DNA of 64,000 bases from Bradyrhizobium sp. 186. Its GTDB lineage: Bacteria; Pseudomonadota; Alphaproteobacteria; Rhizobiales; Xanthobacteraceae. The notes under the pieces are model-generated. The model searched no databases, had not been told where the DNA came from, and saw only the letters and a program-made list of their open reading frames with translations. Position 1 is the first letter of the stretch; every line of letters begins with the position of its first letter. The position numbers and the translations under genes are program-made. Below, piece by piece: positions 8,981 through 17,560 of the stretch. The stretch is taken from contig NZ_CP082164.1 of the NCBI RefSeq assembly GCF_023101685.1, positions 2,604,001-2,668,000 of the forward strand. Direction: 5' to 3'.

Positions 8981-9684
8981 GCGCGGGGGTTCAGCGCGTG
9001 CTGCCTGCGATCCCGGCCACCGAGGTGCCGGTCGTCGGCAGCGGCTTCTTTCCCGTTCGCCGGGTCTATTGCGTCGGCCGCAACTATGTCGACCACATTC
9101 GCGAGATGAAGGAAGCCGACGAACGCGATCCGCCGTTCTTCTTCCAGAAGCCGCGCGATGCCGTGGTGCCCGATGGCGCGCAGGTGCCCTATCCGCCGTT
9201 CACCTCCGATTTTCAGTTCGAGGTGGAACTGGTGATCGCGATCGGCCGCGGCGGGCGTGACATTGCCGTTGCCGACGGGCGCGATCATATCTGGGGCTAT
9301 GCCGTCGGCATCGATTTGACGCGGCGCGATCGTCAGCGTGACGCGCGTGATCAGCGTCTGCCGTGGGAAGTCGGCAAGAGCTTCGACGCCTCTGCGCCGT
9401 GCGGCACCATCGCGCCGGCGCGCGATGCGCGGCATTTCAAGGGCAGCATCATCACGCTTTCGGTGAACGGCACCGAGCGTCAGCGTGGCGATATCGGGCA
9501 GATGATCTGGAGCGTGCCCGAGGTGATCGCGCAACTGTCGAAGCAAGTCACGCTCGGCGCAGGCGATCTGATTTATACTGGCACCCCGGCGGGAGTCGGT
9601 CCCGTTGTGCCGGGCGATCTGATTGCCGCCCATATCGACGGGTTGCCTTCGCTTACCATCACCATCGCTGCACTCGAGGCATGA
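8977..9684 (+). CDS. Fumarylacetoacetate hydrolase-family protein, fumarylpyruvate hydrolase-like
   Basis: Metal-dependent C-C bond hydrolase of 235 residues. It has the small-FAH pattern YCVGRNYVDHIREM followed by PPFFFQKP, then FQFEVELVIAIG (acidic metal ligands), GYAVGIDLTRRD, GKSFD and the C-terminal IYTGTPAGVGPV. This matches fumarylpyruvate hydrolases (NagK type), which split fumarylpyruvate into fumarate and pyruvate. It starts in an ATGA overlap with the first deacetylase-fold gene and ends in an ATGA overlap with the second, so the three are translated together. The presence of such an enzyme suggests the pathway ends in central metabolites. Confidence 0.85.
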   Translation: MSAGVQRVLPAIPATEVPVVGSGFFPVRRVYCVGRNYVDHIREMKEADERDPPFFFQKPRDAVVPDGAQVPYPPFTSDFQFEVELVIAIGRGGRDIAVADGRDHIWGYAVGIDLTRRDRQRDARDQRLPWEVGKSFDASAPCGTIAPARDARHFKGSIITLSVNGTERQRGDIGQMIWSVPEVIAQLSKQVTLGAGDLIYTGTPAGVGPVVPGDLIAAHIDGLPSLTITIAALEA

Positions 9685-10565
9685 CCATGCTGCCCACCGA
9701 ACGCATCGCCTATTCGCCGATTGCGACCCGTCCGCCGCTGAAGCTGCCGAATGGCGCGCGGATGGCAGTGTGGGTGATCGTCAATATCGAGGAGTGGGAC
9801 GCCAAGCAGACGATGCCACGCACCGTGCTGACGCCGCCGGCCGGCGGCTCACCAACCCCCGACATTCCGAACTGGGCCTGGCACGAATACGGCAACCGCG
9901 TCGGGTTCTGGCGCATCCTCAAGGTGTTCGACGAATTCAAGATCCCTGGCGTACTCGCCATCAACGGTTCGGCGCTCGCGGCCTATCCGCCGATCGTCGA
10001 GGCGGCGATGGCGCGGAATTGGGAGTTCATGGGCCACGGCTTCACCCAGCGTAACATGCAGAAGGTGGAGAACGAGAGCGAGGACATACGCAAGACCGCC
10101 GACGTGATAGCCAAGGCGACCGGCAAGCGGCCACGTGGCTGGCTTGGCCCTGGTCTCACCGAGACCTGGGAGACTCCTGACCTGCTCAAGGAGGAGGGGT
10201 ACGATTATGTCGCCGACTGGGTGCTGGACGACCAGCCCGTCTGGCTCAAGACCACCACCAAGCCTATCGTCAATGTGCCCTATACCCAGGAATGCAATGA
10301 CGTCGCGATGATGCTGATACAGCATCACAAGGCCTCGGAGTATTACGACCGCGCCATCGACCAGTTCGAACAAATCTACGACGATGCAGCGGATTCCGCC
10401 CGGGTCATGGCGCTGGTTTTGCACCCCTACATCATGGGTGCGCCGCATCGCCTGAAATATTTCCGCCGTATCTTCGAAACCATCCGGAAGAAGCCGGATG
10501 TCGCGTTCATGACCGGAGAACAGATCCTCGACTGGTATCTCTCCGTGGGACCGAAACCGCCGTAG
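9681..10565 (+). CDS. Polysaccharide deacetylase-family hydrolase (second paralogue)
   Basis: 294-residue paralogue of the 8078-8980 product with the same order of motifs: LKLPNGARMAVWVIVNIEEWD, IPNWAWHEYGNRVG, WEFMGHGFTQ, GKRPRGWLGPG, VLHPYIMG and GEQILDWY. It begins at the ATG overlapping the FAH-family stop (a second ATG lies six bases on). The pair has diverged substantially, so the two enzymes probably act on successive or related substrates or form a heteromer. No signal peptide is visible. It is followed 13 bases later by the second liv permease gene. Confidence 0.82.
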   Translation: MTMLPTERIAYSPIATRPPLKLPNGARMAVWVIVNIEEWDAKQTMPRTVLTPPAGGSPTPDIPNWAWHEYGNRVGFWRILKVFDEFKIPGVLAINGSALAAYPPIVEAAMARNWEFMGHGFTQRNMQKVENESEDIRKTADVIAKATGKRPRGWLGPGLTETWETPDLLKEEGYDYVADWVLDDQPVWLKTTTKPIVNVPYTQECNDVAMMLIQHHKASEYYDRAIDQFEQIYDDAADSARVMALVLHPYIMGAPHRLKYFRRIFETIRKKPDVAFMTGEQILDWYLSVGPKPP

Positions 10566-10578
10566 TCACGGATCAGGG

Positions 10579-11430
10579 ATGAGTATCTTTCAACTGCTCA
10601 ATGGATTGACCTTCGCCGCCCTGCTGTTTGTGGTGGCGAGCGGCTTCACGTTGATATTCGGGTTGCTGCGCATCGTCAATCTGGCCCATGGCGCGCTGTA
10701 TCTGTTCGGCGGTTACATCGGCTTCACCGTCGCAGTAAAGACCGGCAGCTTTGCGTTCGGCGGCATTGGCGCCATGGCTGCCATTGCAGCGATCGGCTTC
10801 GTGCTCGACCAGGGTTTGCTGCGTTTTGTACGTGGCAACGAGCTGCGTCAGGTGCTGCTGACGCTCGGCTTTGCGTTCGTACTTAACGATCTTGCCCTGG
10901 TGATCTGGGGCGGCGACAGTTTTACGGTGCCGATCCCGCAGGCGCTGCGCGGCGGCCTGCATGTGTTGGGCGTGTTTTATCCGACCTATCGTTTGTTTGT
11001 GTTGGTCACCGGCATCGTGGTGTTCGCAGCGCTTTGGCTGCTGCTGAATCATACGCGTCTCGGTGCCTTGATTCGCGCCGGCGTCGATGATGCCGAGATG
11101 GTAGAAGCGTCAGGGGTCAACATCCGCCGCGTGTTTCTTGTCACCTTTTTGCTAGGTTCGGCATTGGCCGGCCTGGGCGGCTTGATGGGCGGCGCCTTTC
11201 TCTCGCTGTATCCGTCGGCCGATGCCGAGATCCTGGTATTCAGCCTCGCGGTGGTGATCATCGGCGGGCGCGGCAGCCTGGTCGGTGTTGGTGTCGGCAG
11301 CCTGCTGGTCGGCCTGCTCAACACGTTGGGCCAGGTGATGTTTCCGGAACTGGCATATTTCGTGATTTTCGGTCCCATGGCGGTGCTGCTGGCATTCCGT
11401 CCACTCGGTCTGTTCGGACGGACCGCATGA
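10579..11430 (+). CDS. Branched-chain amino acid-type ABC transporter permease (LivH, second system)
   Basis: 283-residue membrane permease with about eight hydrophobic segments. The opening FQLLNGLTFAALLFVVASGFTLIFGLLRIVNLAHG is the standard LivH start, and GGRGSLVGVGVGSLLVGLLN is the conserved C-terminal loop. It begins 13 bases after the deacetylase-fold gene and overlaps the LivM gene by four bases, so this transporter belongs to the catabolic operon. It is a separate system from the livHMGF set at 0.6-5.1 kb, with a different gene order. Confidence 0.9.
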   Translation: MSIFQLLNGLTFAALLFVVASGFTLIFGLLRIVNLAHGALYLFGGYIGFTVAVKTGSFAFGGIGAMAAIAAIGFVLDQGLLRFVRGNELRQVLLTLGFAFVLNDLALVIWGGDSFTVPIPQALRGGLHVLGVFYPTYRLFVLVTGIVVFAALWLLLNHTRLGALIRAGVDDAEMVEASGVNIRRVFLVTFLLGSALAGLGGLMGGAFLSLYPSADAEILVFSLAVVIIGGRGSLVGVGVGSLLVGLLNTLGQVMFPELAYFVIFGPMAVLLAFRPLGLFGRTA

Positions 11431-12392
11431 CGATGCCGCTCACACCGACGCCTCTGCGTGTCGCCGGGATGACTGGTCGCGCAGCGCTGATCGCCGCCAT
11501 CGTTGTTGTCGCTGCCGCGGCGTTGCCACTGGCGCTGTCGAATTATCAGGTCGGACTCGCCACCGAAGTGCTGATCTTCGGTATTCTCGCGATGTCGATC
11601 GATATCCTTGCCGGCTTTGCCGGGCGTACCTCGCTTGGCCATGGCGCGATCTTCGGCGTCTCCACCTATGTCGTCGTCTACGCCACGACCCATGCCGGAC
11701 TGCCGCCGGCAATCGCCTTCGCCGCCGGCGTGTTGGCCGCCACAGCGGTTGCGGCGATCTTCGGATTGCTTGCGGTGCGCACCTCTGGTGTCTACTTCCT
11801 GCTGCTGACATTGGCGCTTGGCATGATCGTCTGGGGTATCTGCTTGCGTTGGACCCAGGTGACCGGTGGCGAAAACGGTATGCGCGGCGACGTTCGTCCA
11901 GCGGTGCTGTTGACCAACAGCGCGTTTTATTGGGCCGTGCTTGCCAGCGCCGCAGTGGTGGCATTTGCGATGTGGCGGTTCGTGCGCTCGCCGTTCGGCC
12001 TGACGCTGCGCGGCATCCGCGACAGCGAAAGCCGCATGCGCAGCCTCGGCTACAACGTGCCGCTACATTTATTCATAGGATTCGCGGTGTCCGGATTCTT
12101 TGCCGGAGTCGCAGGCGCACTGTATGCAATGTTCAACAACTTCGTCAGCCCGTCGACCGTGGCGTTGGCGCAGTCAGTCGAGGGCGTGTTGATGATGATC
12201 GCCGGCGGTGTAGGCACGCTGTTTGGCGCGTTTGTTGGCGCCGCCGCGATCATCGCGCTGGAAAACGTGGTCAGCGCCTATACCGAGCGCTGGCAAATGG
12301 TACTCGGCATCACCTTCATTCTCATCATGATCTTTGCCCCTGAGGGCATCATCGGCAGGCTGCGCGCCACTCTGACGCGCAAGGTGCGTTAA
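11427..12392 (+). CDS. Branched-chain amino acid-type ABC transporter permease (LivM, second system)
   Basis: 321-residue permease. It has the LivM stretches ILAGFAGRTSLGHGAIFGVSTY and LLTLALGMIVWGI and the C-terminal GVGTLFGAFVGAAAI. It starts in an ATGA overlap with the LivH gene and is followed after 27 bases by the binding-protein gene. It pairs with the upstream LivH to form the membrane channel. Confidence 0.9.
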   Translation: MTMPLTPTPLRVAGMTGRAALIAAIVVVAAAALPLALSNYQVGLATEVLIFGILAMSIDILAGFAGRTSLGHGAIFGVSTYVVVYATTHAGLPPAIAFAAGVLAATAVAAIFGLLAVRTSGVYFLLLTLALGMIVWGICLRWTQVTGGENGMRGDVRPAVLLTNSAFYWAVLASAAVVAFAMWRFVRSPFGLTLRGIRDSESRMRSLGYNVPLHLFIGFAVSGFFAGVAGALYAMFNNFVSPSTVALAQSVEGVLMMIAGGVGTLFGAFVGAAAIIALENVVSAYTERWQMVLGITFILIMIFAPEGIIGRLRATLTRKVR

Positions 12393-12419
12393 TCGAATGC
12401 TTTTACGAAGGATATCGAA

Positions 12420-13679
12420 ATGGACCGCAGGCAATTTCTGAAAAGTACAACGGCCGCATTAACCGTGGCAGGCGTAGGCGCCGGACCATGGCGCAGTGCC
12501 CAAGCGCAGGCAGGCCCGATCAAGATCGGTCTGCTCGCGCCGCTCACCGGCGTTGTCGCGTCGGGCGGCAAGGAGATGGTCGAGGGCGTGCAGTTCTATC
12601 TTGATCAGGTCAAGGGCGAGATGGCTGGCCGAAAGGTCGAATTGGTGATTGAGGACGACGCCTCCAACCCCGATACCGCCTTGCAGAAGGCACGCCGCCT
12701 GGTCGAGCAGGGCAATTGCGACATGCTGATCGGTAATCTGCTCGCCAACACCGGCCTGGCGGTCGCCAACTACGTCAAGGGTACTGGCACGCCATACTTT
12801 ATTCCGATTATTGCTGCCGACGACCTGACGCAGCGCCAGCGTATCAAGAACGTCATCCGCGTCGCCGGGTACAGCGCCAGTGAATTCACCCATCCGCTCG
12901 GCGATTGGGCGCTGAAGCAGGGTTACAAGAAGATCGCTACCATCAGCCAGGACTATACCTTCGGCCACGAGCAGTGCGGCGGGCTCGCCCAGGTGTTCAC
13001 CGAAGGCGGTGGCGAAATCGTGCAGCAGTTCTGGCATCCGCTCAATACGGCGGACTTCAGCCCCTATCTGGGTCAGATTGCCGACCTCAAGGTCGATGCG
13101 ATCTTCGCGATGGAGACCGGTGCGGATGCTACCCGCTTCATCCAGCAGTATTCCAGCTTCGGCCTGAAGGCGAAGACACCGCTGCTCGCCGCGATGAACG
13201 GCACCGACCAGTCGGTGATCCGGACGCTTGGCGAGGAATGCGAAGGCATCATGTCGCCAGCGCATTTTGGGGAGGGTTCTGACAATCCGGTGACGCAGAA
13301 GTTCGCCAGGGAGTATGAGGCAAAGTACGGCAAGATCCCGTCGCTCTACGGTTTCTCGATGTATTCCGGCGTGATGTGGATCGACGCAGCGTTGAGGAAG
13401 ATGGGTGGCAAGGTCGAAGACCGCGAGGCCTTCATCGACACCGTATTGAAGACCGAACTCGATGGCTCGCCGCTCGGCAAGGCCGTCAAGCTCGATGCCT
13501 ACGGCAACCCAATCTACGACGTCTATATCCGCAAGGTCGTGAAACGCGCCGACGGCAAATTCTGGAACGTGCCGGTCACCACCTATCCGAACGTCTCGCA
13601 GTTCTGGAAATACGATCCGGAGACCTACCTGAAGCAGCCGCCCTATTCGCGCACCTTCCAGGGCATCAAGAAGGCCTGA
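12420..13679 (+). CDS. ABC transporter substrate-binding protein, Peripla_BP_6 type, with Tat signal
   Basis: 419-residue periplasmic binding protein for the second Liv-type system. The N-terminus MDRRQFLKSTTAAL is a textbook twin-arginine (Tat) signal followed by an alanine-rich cleavage region near residue 30. The mature part begins PIKIGLLAPLTGVVASGGKEM and has VIEDDASNPDTALQKARRL. Tat export suggests folding before secretion, which is common for this family in rhizobia. It is followed by a stem-loop (13697-13718) before the two ATPase genes. The ligand is unknown but is probably the substrate of the operon's enzymes. Confidence 0.9.
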   Translation: MDRRQFLKSTTAALTVAGVGAGPWRSAQAQAGPIKIGLLAPLTGVVASGGKEMVEGVQFYLDQVKGEMAGRKVELVIEDDASNPDTALQKARRLVEQGNCDMLIGNLLANTGLAVANYVKGTGTPYFIPIIAADDLTQRQRIKNVIRVAGYSASEFTHPLGDWALKQGYKKIATISQDYTFGHEQCGGLAQVFTEGGGEIVQQFWHPLNTADFSPYLGQIADLKVDAIFAMETGADATRFIQQYSSFGLKAKTPLLAAMNGTDQSVIRTLGEECEGIMSPAHFGEGSDNPVTQKFAREYEAKYGKIPSLYGFSMYSGVMWIDAALRKMGGKVEDREAFIDTVLKTELDGSPLGKAVKLDAYGNPIYDVYIRKVVKRADGKFWNVPVTTYPNVSQFWKYDPETYLKQPPYSRTFQGIKKA

Positions 13680-13696
13680 TCCATCACCGATTTCGG

Positions 13697-13718
13697 GACG
13701 CGGCCCAATAGCCGCGTC
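13697..13718 (+). terminator. Stem-loop between binding-protein and ATPase genes
   Basis: Perfect 8-bp stem GACGCGGC / GCCGCGTC with a 6-base loop (CCAATA), followed by TTGACTATAATTG. There is no long T-run, so it may be a partial terminator or an mRNA-stabilising hairpin. Such hairpins after binding-protein genes help make more binding protein than ATPase. The function is inferred from position. Confidence 0.5.
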
Positions 13719-13728
13719 TTGACTATAA

Positions 13729-14553
13729 TTGATCGCTTTGCCGAATGGCGAACCGGTGTCCACTTCGCCCGATAATGCTCCGCTGGGAATTGCATTCGTG
13801 CCCGAGCCGATCCTGACGCTGACAGATGCTGTAGTTGCCTTCGACGCGCTGCGTGCGGTCGACGGCGTCAGCCTGTCCGTGCCGCGCGGCCAGCGCCGCG
13901 CCATCATCGGCCCCAACGGTGCCGGCAAGACTACGCTGTTCAACGCCATCGCCGGGATTGTGCCACCGACCAGTGGCCGGATCATGTTCGATGGTCACGA
14001 CATCACGAAGCTGCCGCCGCATCGCCGCGCGCAGCTCGGCATCTCCCGAACCTTCCAGATTACCAATCTGTTTCCGACGCTGAGCGTGCAGGACAACATG
14101 ATCCTGGCCTTGCGCGGGTTGTCGCCGCGCAAATTTTCACTGTTCGGGAGGCCCGACACGGATTCCGTCGAAGCGCCGCGGATCGCCGCGGCTCTCGTCG
14201 CAGCCCGCATTGCGGAACGTTCCGATGTCGCAGTTAGGGAATTGTCCTATGGTGAACAACGCCAACTCGAGATAGCGCTCTCGCTTGTCACGACACCGAC
14301 GATGCTGCTGCTCGACGAGCCGGCTGCCGGTCTGTCGCCGTCGGAGCGTTCAATGGTAGCGCAGATCATCCGCTCGCTGGATCGCGATATCACCGTGGTG
14401 CTGATCGAGCATGATATGGACCTCGCGCTTGGTCTCGTCGACTTCGTGACCTGCATGTTTGAAGGACGCGTTCTGGTGGAGGAAGCGCCGGAGGATATCC
14501 GTCGCAACAAGAGTGTTCAGGAAGTGTATCTCGGGAAGCCGCGTCATGCTTGA
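13729..14553 (+). CDS. Branched-chain amino acid-type ABC transporter ATP-binding protein (LivG, second system)
   Basis: ATPase of up to 274 residues. Walker A is GPNGAGKTT, followed by LGISRTFQITNLF, signature LSYGEQRQLEIA, Walker B MLLLDEP and VLIEHDMD. The open frame allows a TTG start at 13729, but the family normally begins close to PEPILTLTDAVVAF; a GTG at 13798 with GGGA upstream would give a 251-residue protein and may be the true start (GTG at 13756 is a third option). It overlaps the following ATPase gene by 8 bp, exactly as in the first liv operon. Confidence 0.88.
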   Translation: MIALPNGEPVSTSPDNAPLGIAFVPEPILTLTDAVVAFDALRAVDGVSLSVPRGQRRAIIGPNGAGKTTLFNAIAGIVPPTSGRIMFDGHDITKLPPHRRAQLGISRTFQITNLFPTLSVQDNMILALRGLSPRKFSLFGRPDTDSVEAPRIAAALVAARIAERSDVAVRELSYGEQRQLEIALSLVTTPTMLLLDEPAAGLSPSERSMVAQIIRSLDRDITVVLIEHDMDLALGLVDFVTCMFEGRVLVEEAPEDIRRNKSVQEVYLGKPRHA

Positions 14554-15250
14554 GGTCCGCGATCTGCATAGCGGCTACGGCCAGGCGGTCGTGATTCGCG
14601 GCGTTTCGCTCGACGTCGGCGCGGGCGAGATCGTCGCGCTGCTCGGCCGCAACGGCATGGGCAAGACCACCTTTATCCGCTCGATCATGGGGCTGACGCC
14701 GCCTCAGATCCGCTCAGGCTCAATCACCTGGCGCGGCGAAAATCTGGTCGGCCTGCGCCCGCACGACATCGCCGACCGCAAGATCGCGATCGTGCCGCAG
14801 GGCAGGCGGCTGTTTTCGTCGCTGACGGTGACCGAACATCTTACCATGCTGAAGAGCGTGCGCGCCAGGTACGGCTGGACGGTCGATCGTGTGTTCGGGA
14901 TTTTTCCGCGTCTTGCGGAGCGGCGACACCACCGCGGCGGACAATTGTCCGGTGGCGAGCGCGGCATGCTCGCGGTCGGTCGCGCGCTGATGATCGATCC
15001 GCAACTTATCCTGATGGATGAGCCGTCCGAAGGCCTGGCGCCAGTGATGGTGCAGCATCTCGAAGGAATCATTCTTGATCTGAAGCGCGAGGGGCTGTCC
15101 ATCCTGCTGGTCGAACAGAATCTCTACAGCGCATTGGCCGTCGCCGACCGGGTATACATCCTCGAGACCGGGCAGATCGTGCATCAAGGTGATGCGAAGG
15201 AACTGAGTCAGCATACCGATCTGCTATTCCAACGCCTCGGCGTGCAGTGA
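14546..15250 (+). CDS. Branched-chain amino acid-type ABC transporter ATP-binding protein (LivF, second system)
   Basis: 234-residue ATPase starting at the ATG 14546 inside the end of the LivG gene. Walker A is GRNGMGKTT, signature LSGGERGML, Walker B LILMDEPSEGLAP, then LLVEQN. It completes the second importer (permeases, binding protein and two ATPases). A fully palindromic GC-rich element (15272-15285) lies just downstream, before the amidohydrolase gene. Confidence 0.9.
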   Translation: MLEVRDLHSGYGQAVVIRGVSLDVGAGEIVALLGRNGMGKTTFIRSIMGLTPPQIRSGSITWRGENLVGLRPHDIADRKIAIVPQGRRLFSSLTVTEHLTMLKSVRARYGWTVDRVFGIFPRLAERRHHRGGQLSGGERGMLAVGRALMIDPQLILMDEPSEGLAPVMVQHLEGIILDLKREGLSILLVEQNLYSALAVADRVYILETGQIVHQGDAKELSQHTDLLFQRLGVQ

Positions 15251-15311
15251 GAAACGTCATGAACGAAGACCGGCCGGCGCCGGCCGCGGAACTGAATTGA
15301 GTAGTGATCGC

Positions 15312-16313
15312 ATGCCCGTTATCGATATGCACACCCATTCCATCAGCAAGCGCGTCGATCCGCTGGTCGCCGGCCATCACGATCCGATGGACAATCCCTA
15401 TCGCCGCGACATGTCTCCGGAAAGCCGGGTTACCGACGCCGAACAAGGCAAGCTGTTGCCGAGGCTGATGCTCGACGTCGCAGCGCGCCGCGAGGTGATG
15501 CAGCGGATGGGCGTCGATTTTCAGATCATCGCGCCAGCACCGGCGCAGCAGCACTACTGGGCCGGTGAAGAATTGCAGGTGGCCTTGTCGCGGGTGCAGA
15601 ACGAGGATGTCGCTGCATTGGTTGCCGAAGATCCCGCGCGTTTCGCCGGCATGGGTACGCTGCCGATGCGGTTTCCCGCGCGCGCTGTCGAGGAAGCCGT
15701 GCATGGGGTCGAGACGCTCGGCCTGCGCGGCTTCCAGATCGACAGCCGTGTCGAAAAGCTCGAACTGTCGAATGCGGTCTTCGACCCGCTCTATGCGCGT
15801 CTGGCGAAGCTGGGCGTGCCACTCTTCGTGCATCCGCTGGGCTTCTCGCATGGCCAGAGGCTTGGCGAATTCTTCATGGTCAACAGCGTCGGTCAGCCGA
15901 TCGAGGAGACGATCGCCATTTCGCATTTCATTCTCGGCGGCGTGCTCGACCGCCATCCCGAGCTCGACCTGGTGATAGCACATGGCGGCGGCTTCTATCC
16001 GTTCTATGCCGGTCGCATGGATCACGCCTGGAAGGTACGTCCCGAGGTGAAGCGCCTGGCGGCAGAGGCTCCATCCAGTTATCTGAAGCGGTTATGGTTC
16101 GATACTTGCGTGTTTCGCACTGACCTGATCGAGGCGCTGGCAGCGATTGTTGGCACCGAGCGGCTGATGTTGGGCTCCGACTTTCCTTTCGACATGGGCG
16201 ATGACGATCCGGTGGGCCTAGTGAACAGCGCGCGGTTTTCGGAGGCCGATCGAGAGAAGGTCACCTTCGGCAACGCCAGTCGCTTGTTCAAGATATCGAA
16301 AGTCGGCGCATAG
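15312..16313 (+). CDS. Amidohydrolase-family protein, ACMSD-like
   Basis: Metal-dependent amidohydrolase_2 enzyme of 333 residues, related to 2-amino-3-carboxymuconate-6-semialdehyde decarboxylase and other non-oxidative decarboxylases or hydrolases of aromatic breakdown. Visible ligands are the HxH pair of PVIDMHTHS (His7, His9), a His in PLFVHPLGFS, the His of VIAHGGGFYP and the Asp of MLGSDFPFDMG near the C-terminus. A TTG 15 bases upstream (15297) is a possible alternative start. It lies about 60 bp after the ATPase gene and probably belongs to the operon. Confidence 0.83.
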   Translation: MPVIDMHTHSISKRVDPLVAGHHDPMDNPYRRDMSPESRVTDAEQGKLLPRLMLDVAARREVMQRMGVDFQIIAPAPAQQHYWAGEELQVALSRVQNEDVAALVAEDPARFAGMGTLPMRFPARAVEEAVHGVETLGLRGFQIDSRVEKLELSNAVFDPLYARLAKLGVPLFVHPLGFSHGQRLGEFFMVNSVGQPIEETIAISHFILGGVLDRHPELDLVIAHGGGFYPFYAGRMDHAWKVRPEVKRLAAEAPSSYLKRLWFDTCVFRTDLIEALAAIVGTERLMLGSDFPFDMGDDDPVGLVNSARFSEADREKVTFGNASRLFKISKVGA

Positions 16314-16488
16314 GGCCTCGATCGTGCCCGCGCGGCCCGACTGGGGCTGAATTGCGATGGGATCGCAAGTCATGGTTGCGACCTGTCTCTTGTCTCAAGA
16401 GATTGTTAGCAGAACTGGCTTCCATTTTTCCAAAGCATCCCCTATTAGGGAAATTCGTCTTGGTTGATGTCGCCGAGGGAGCAACAAA

Positions 16489-16914
16489 TTGCTTGTCAAA
16501 GGGCTGCACCACGTCGGCGTTCCCGTCCAAAATATGGACCGCGCAGTAGCGTTCTATGTCGGAATTCTAGGCCTCACGCCCTGCGAAAAAAAGCCAAACT
16601 GGCTTTTCGCAGGGGACCATTTTTCGGTTCACCTGATGCCGTCCCGCCCCGACCTGGAGCGAGTCAACCCGGGGAGGCACTTCACCCTGGAAGTCGCCCG
16701 GCTCGAAGACATCGCCGATTTGCTTTTGACGCACGGCCTGCGCCCGTATCAACTCACCGTCGATCAAGCGCGCCGGCGCGACATCACTTCGGCCGATCAA
16801 CCGCTTGATTTCGGAATTGGAACCATTTTCATCGAGGATCCCGACTGCAACACCGTGGAATTCCTCCAGCGCGATCGCGGGATCACGGCTGAGATCCTCG
16901 GATCGGCAGCGTAG
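16489..16914 (+). CDS. VOC-family (glyoxalase/dioxygenase-fold) protein
   Basis: 141-residue vicinal-oxygen-chelate protein starting at a TTG with GAGGGAG eight bases upstream. It opens with KGLHHVGVPVQNMDRAVAFY, where the second His is the usual first metal ligand, and has FIEDPDCNTVEFLQ, which supplies the last Glu ligand. Members are glyoxalases, isomerases or small ring-cleavage dioxygenases. A 175-bp AT-richer gap separates it from the amidohydrolase, so it may have its own promoter, but its orientation and position fit the catabolic cluster. Confidence 0.8.
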   Translation: MLVKGLHHVGVPVQNMDRAVAFYVGILGLTPCEKKPNWLFAGDHFSVHLMPSRPDLERVNPGRHFTLEVARLEDIADLLLTHGLRPYQLTVDQARRRDITSADQPLDFGIGTIFIEDPDCNTVEFLQRDRGITAEILGSAA

Positions 16915-17560
16915 CCACGCCGGAAGCGGGAGAAGGATTCGGCGGCGCGAACGCTCGCGGCTCCGTCAACGAGACGTGAAACCAGCCTGATGACTAGGCG
17001 GGCCGGCCCTTCTGCGGGCGTTTCGCTTGTCCAATCGGAGGCGATGTCGACACGCCTCTCCAACAAAACAGTACGTAGCCGAAGCACGAACGACTGCTTG
17101 TGGCGCAAAGCGGACATTGAGCTCCAGGCGGATCAGTTTGACCATATTTGCTGGTGCGACCCGAAACTTACTCATCATGAATGATATTGTGGCGCCTTCC
17201 ACCGCTAATGAGGTGCCGTACGTACTGCGAGGTGGCGGCATCAGCCGGGCTTGAGGGCTCAACCGCTCCGACTTGTGCAGAAGCATTAGATCATGCTTGA
17301 TCATTTCGATTGCGTGATCAGCTGTGACCAAACGCGCAAGTGGGGTATCGAGTGGCATCTTTGTGCACCAACAAACTCAGATAGAAATATCGTAAGAGAA
17401 TATGGAGTTAGGCAGCTGGCGGAAATGACTGGGGTATGGGTTGGGGGTCCAATCGGATCACTCAGTGGGGCCGGTCAAATAGCTTACGCTGATTCTCCGG
17501 GGCGAGGCGGACAGATCATTTGTCCAGAAGCGGGTTCTCTTGCCCTGACTGAGACGAGGA
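16915..17560. other. 646-bp non-coding stretch with repeat remnants
   Basis: No convincing gene is seen. It contains one copy of a dispersed repeat of about 32 bp (17087-17119, core CTGCTT-TGGCGCAAAGCGGACATT) and a segment at 17208-17272 that is a diverged relative of 41294-41362. Open frames here have no family match that I recognise and look like chance frames in old mobile DNA. Confidence 0.5.

Noticed and set aside
12459..13985. Long antisense open frame (508 codons) on the minus strand
   Set aside because: It is the complement of the binding-protein gene 12420-13679, which has a Tat signal and clear family motifs; the antisense frame has no domain resemblance and is a product of GC-rich codon use.
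15272..15285. GGCCGGCGCCGGCC palindrome between the livF-like and amidohydrolase genes
   Set aside because: Fully self-complementary GC words are common in this GC-rich DNA and there is no loop or T-run, so it is not called as a terminator.
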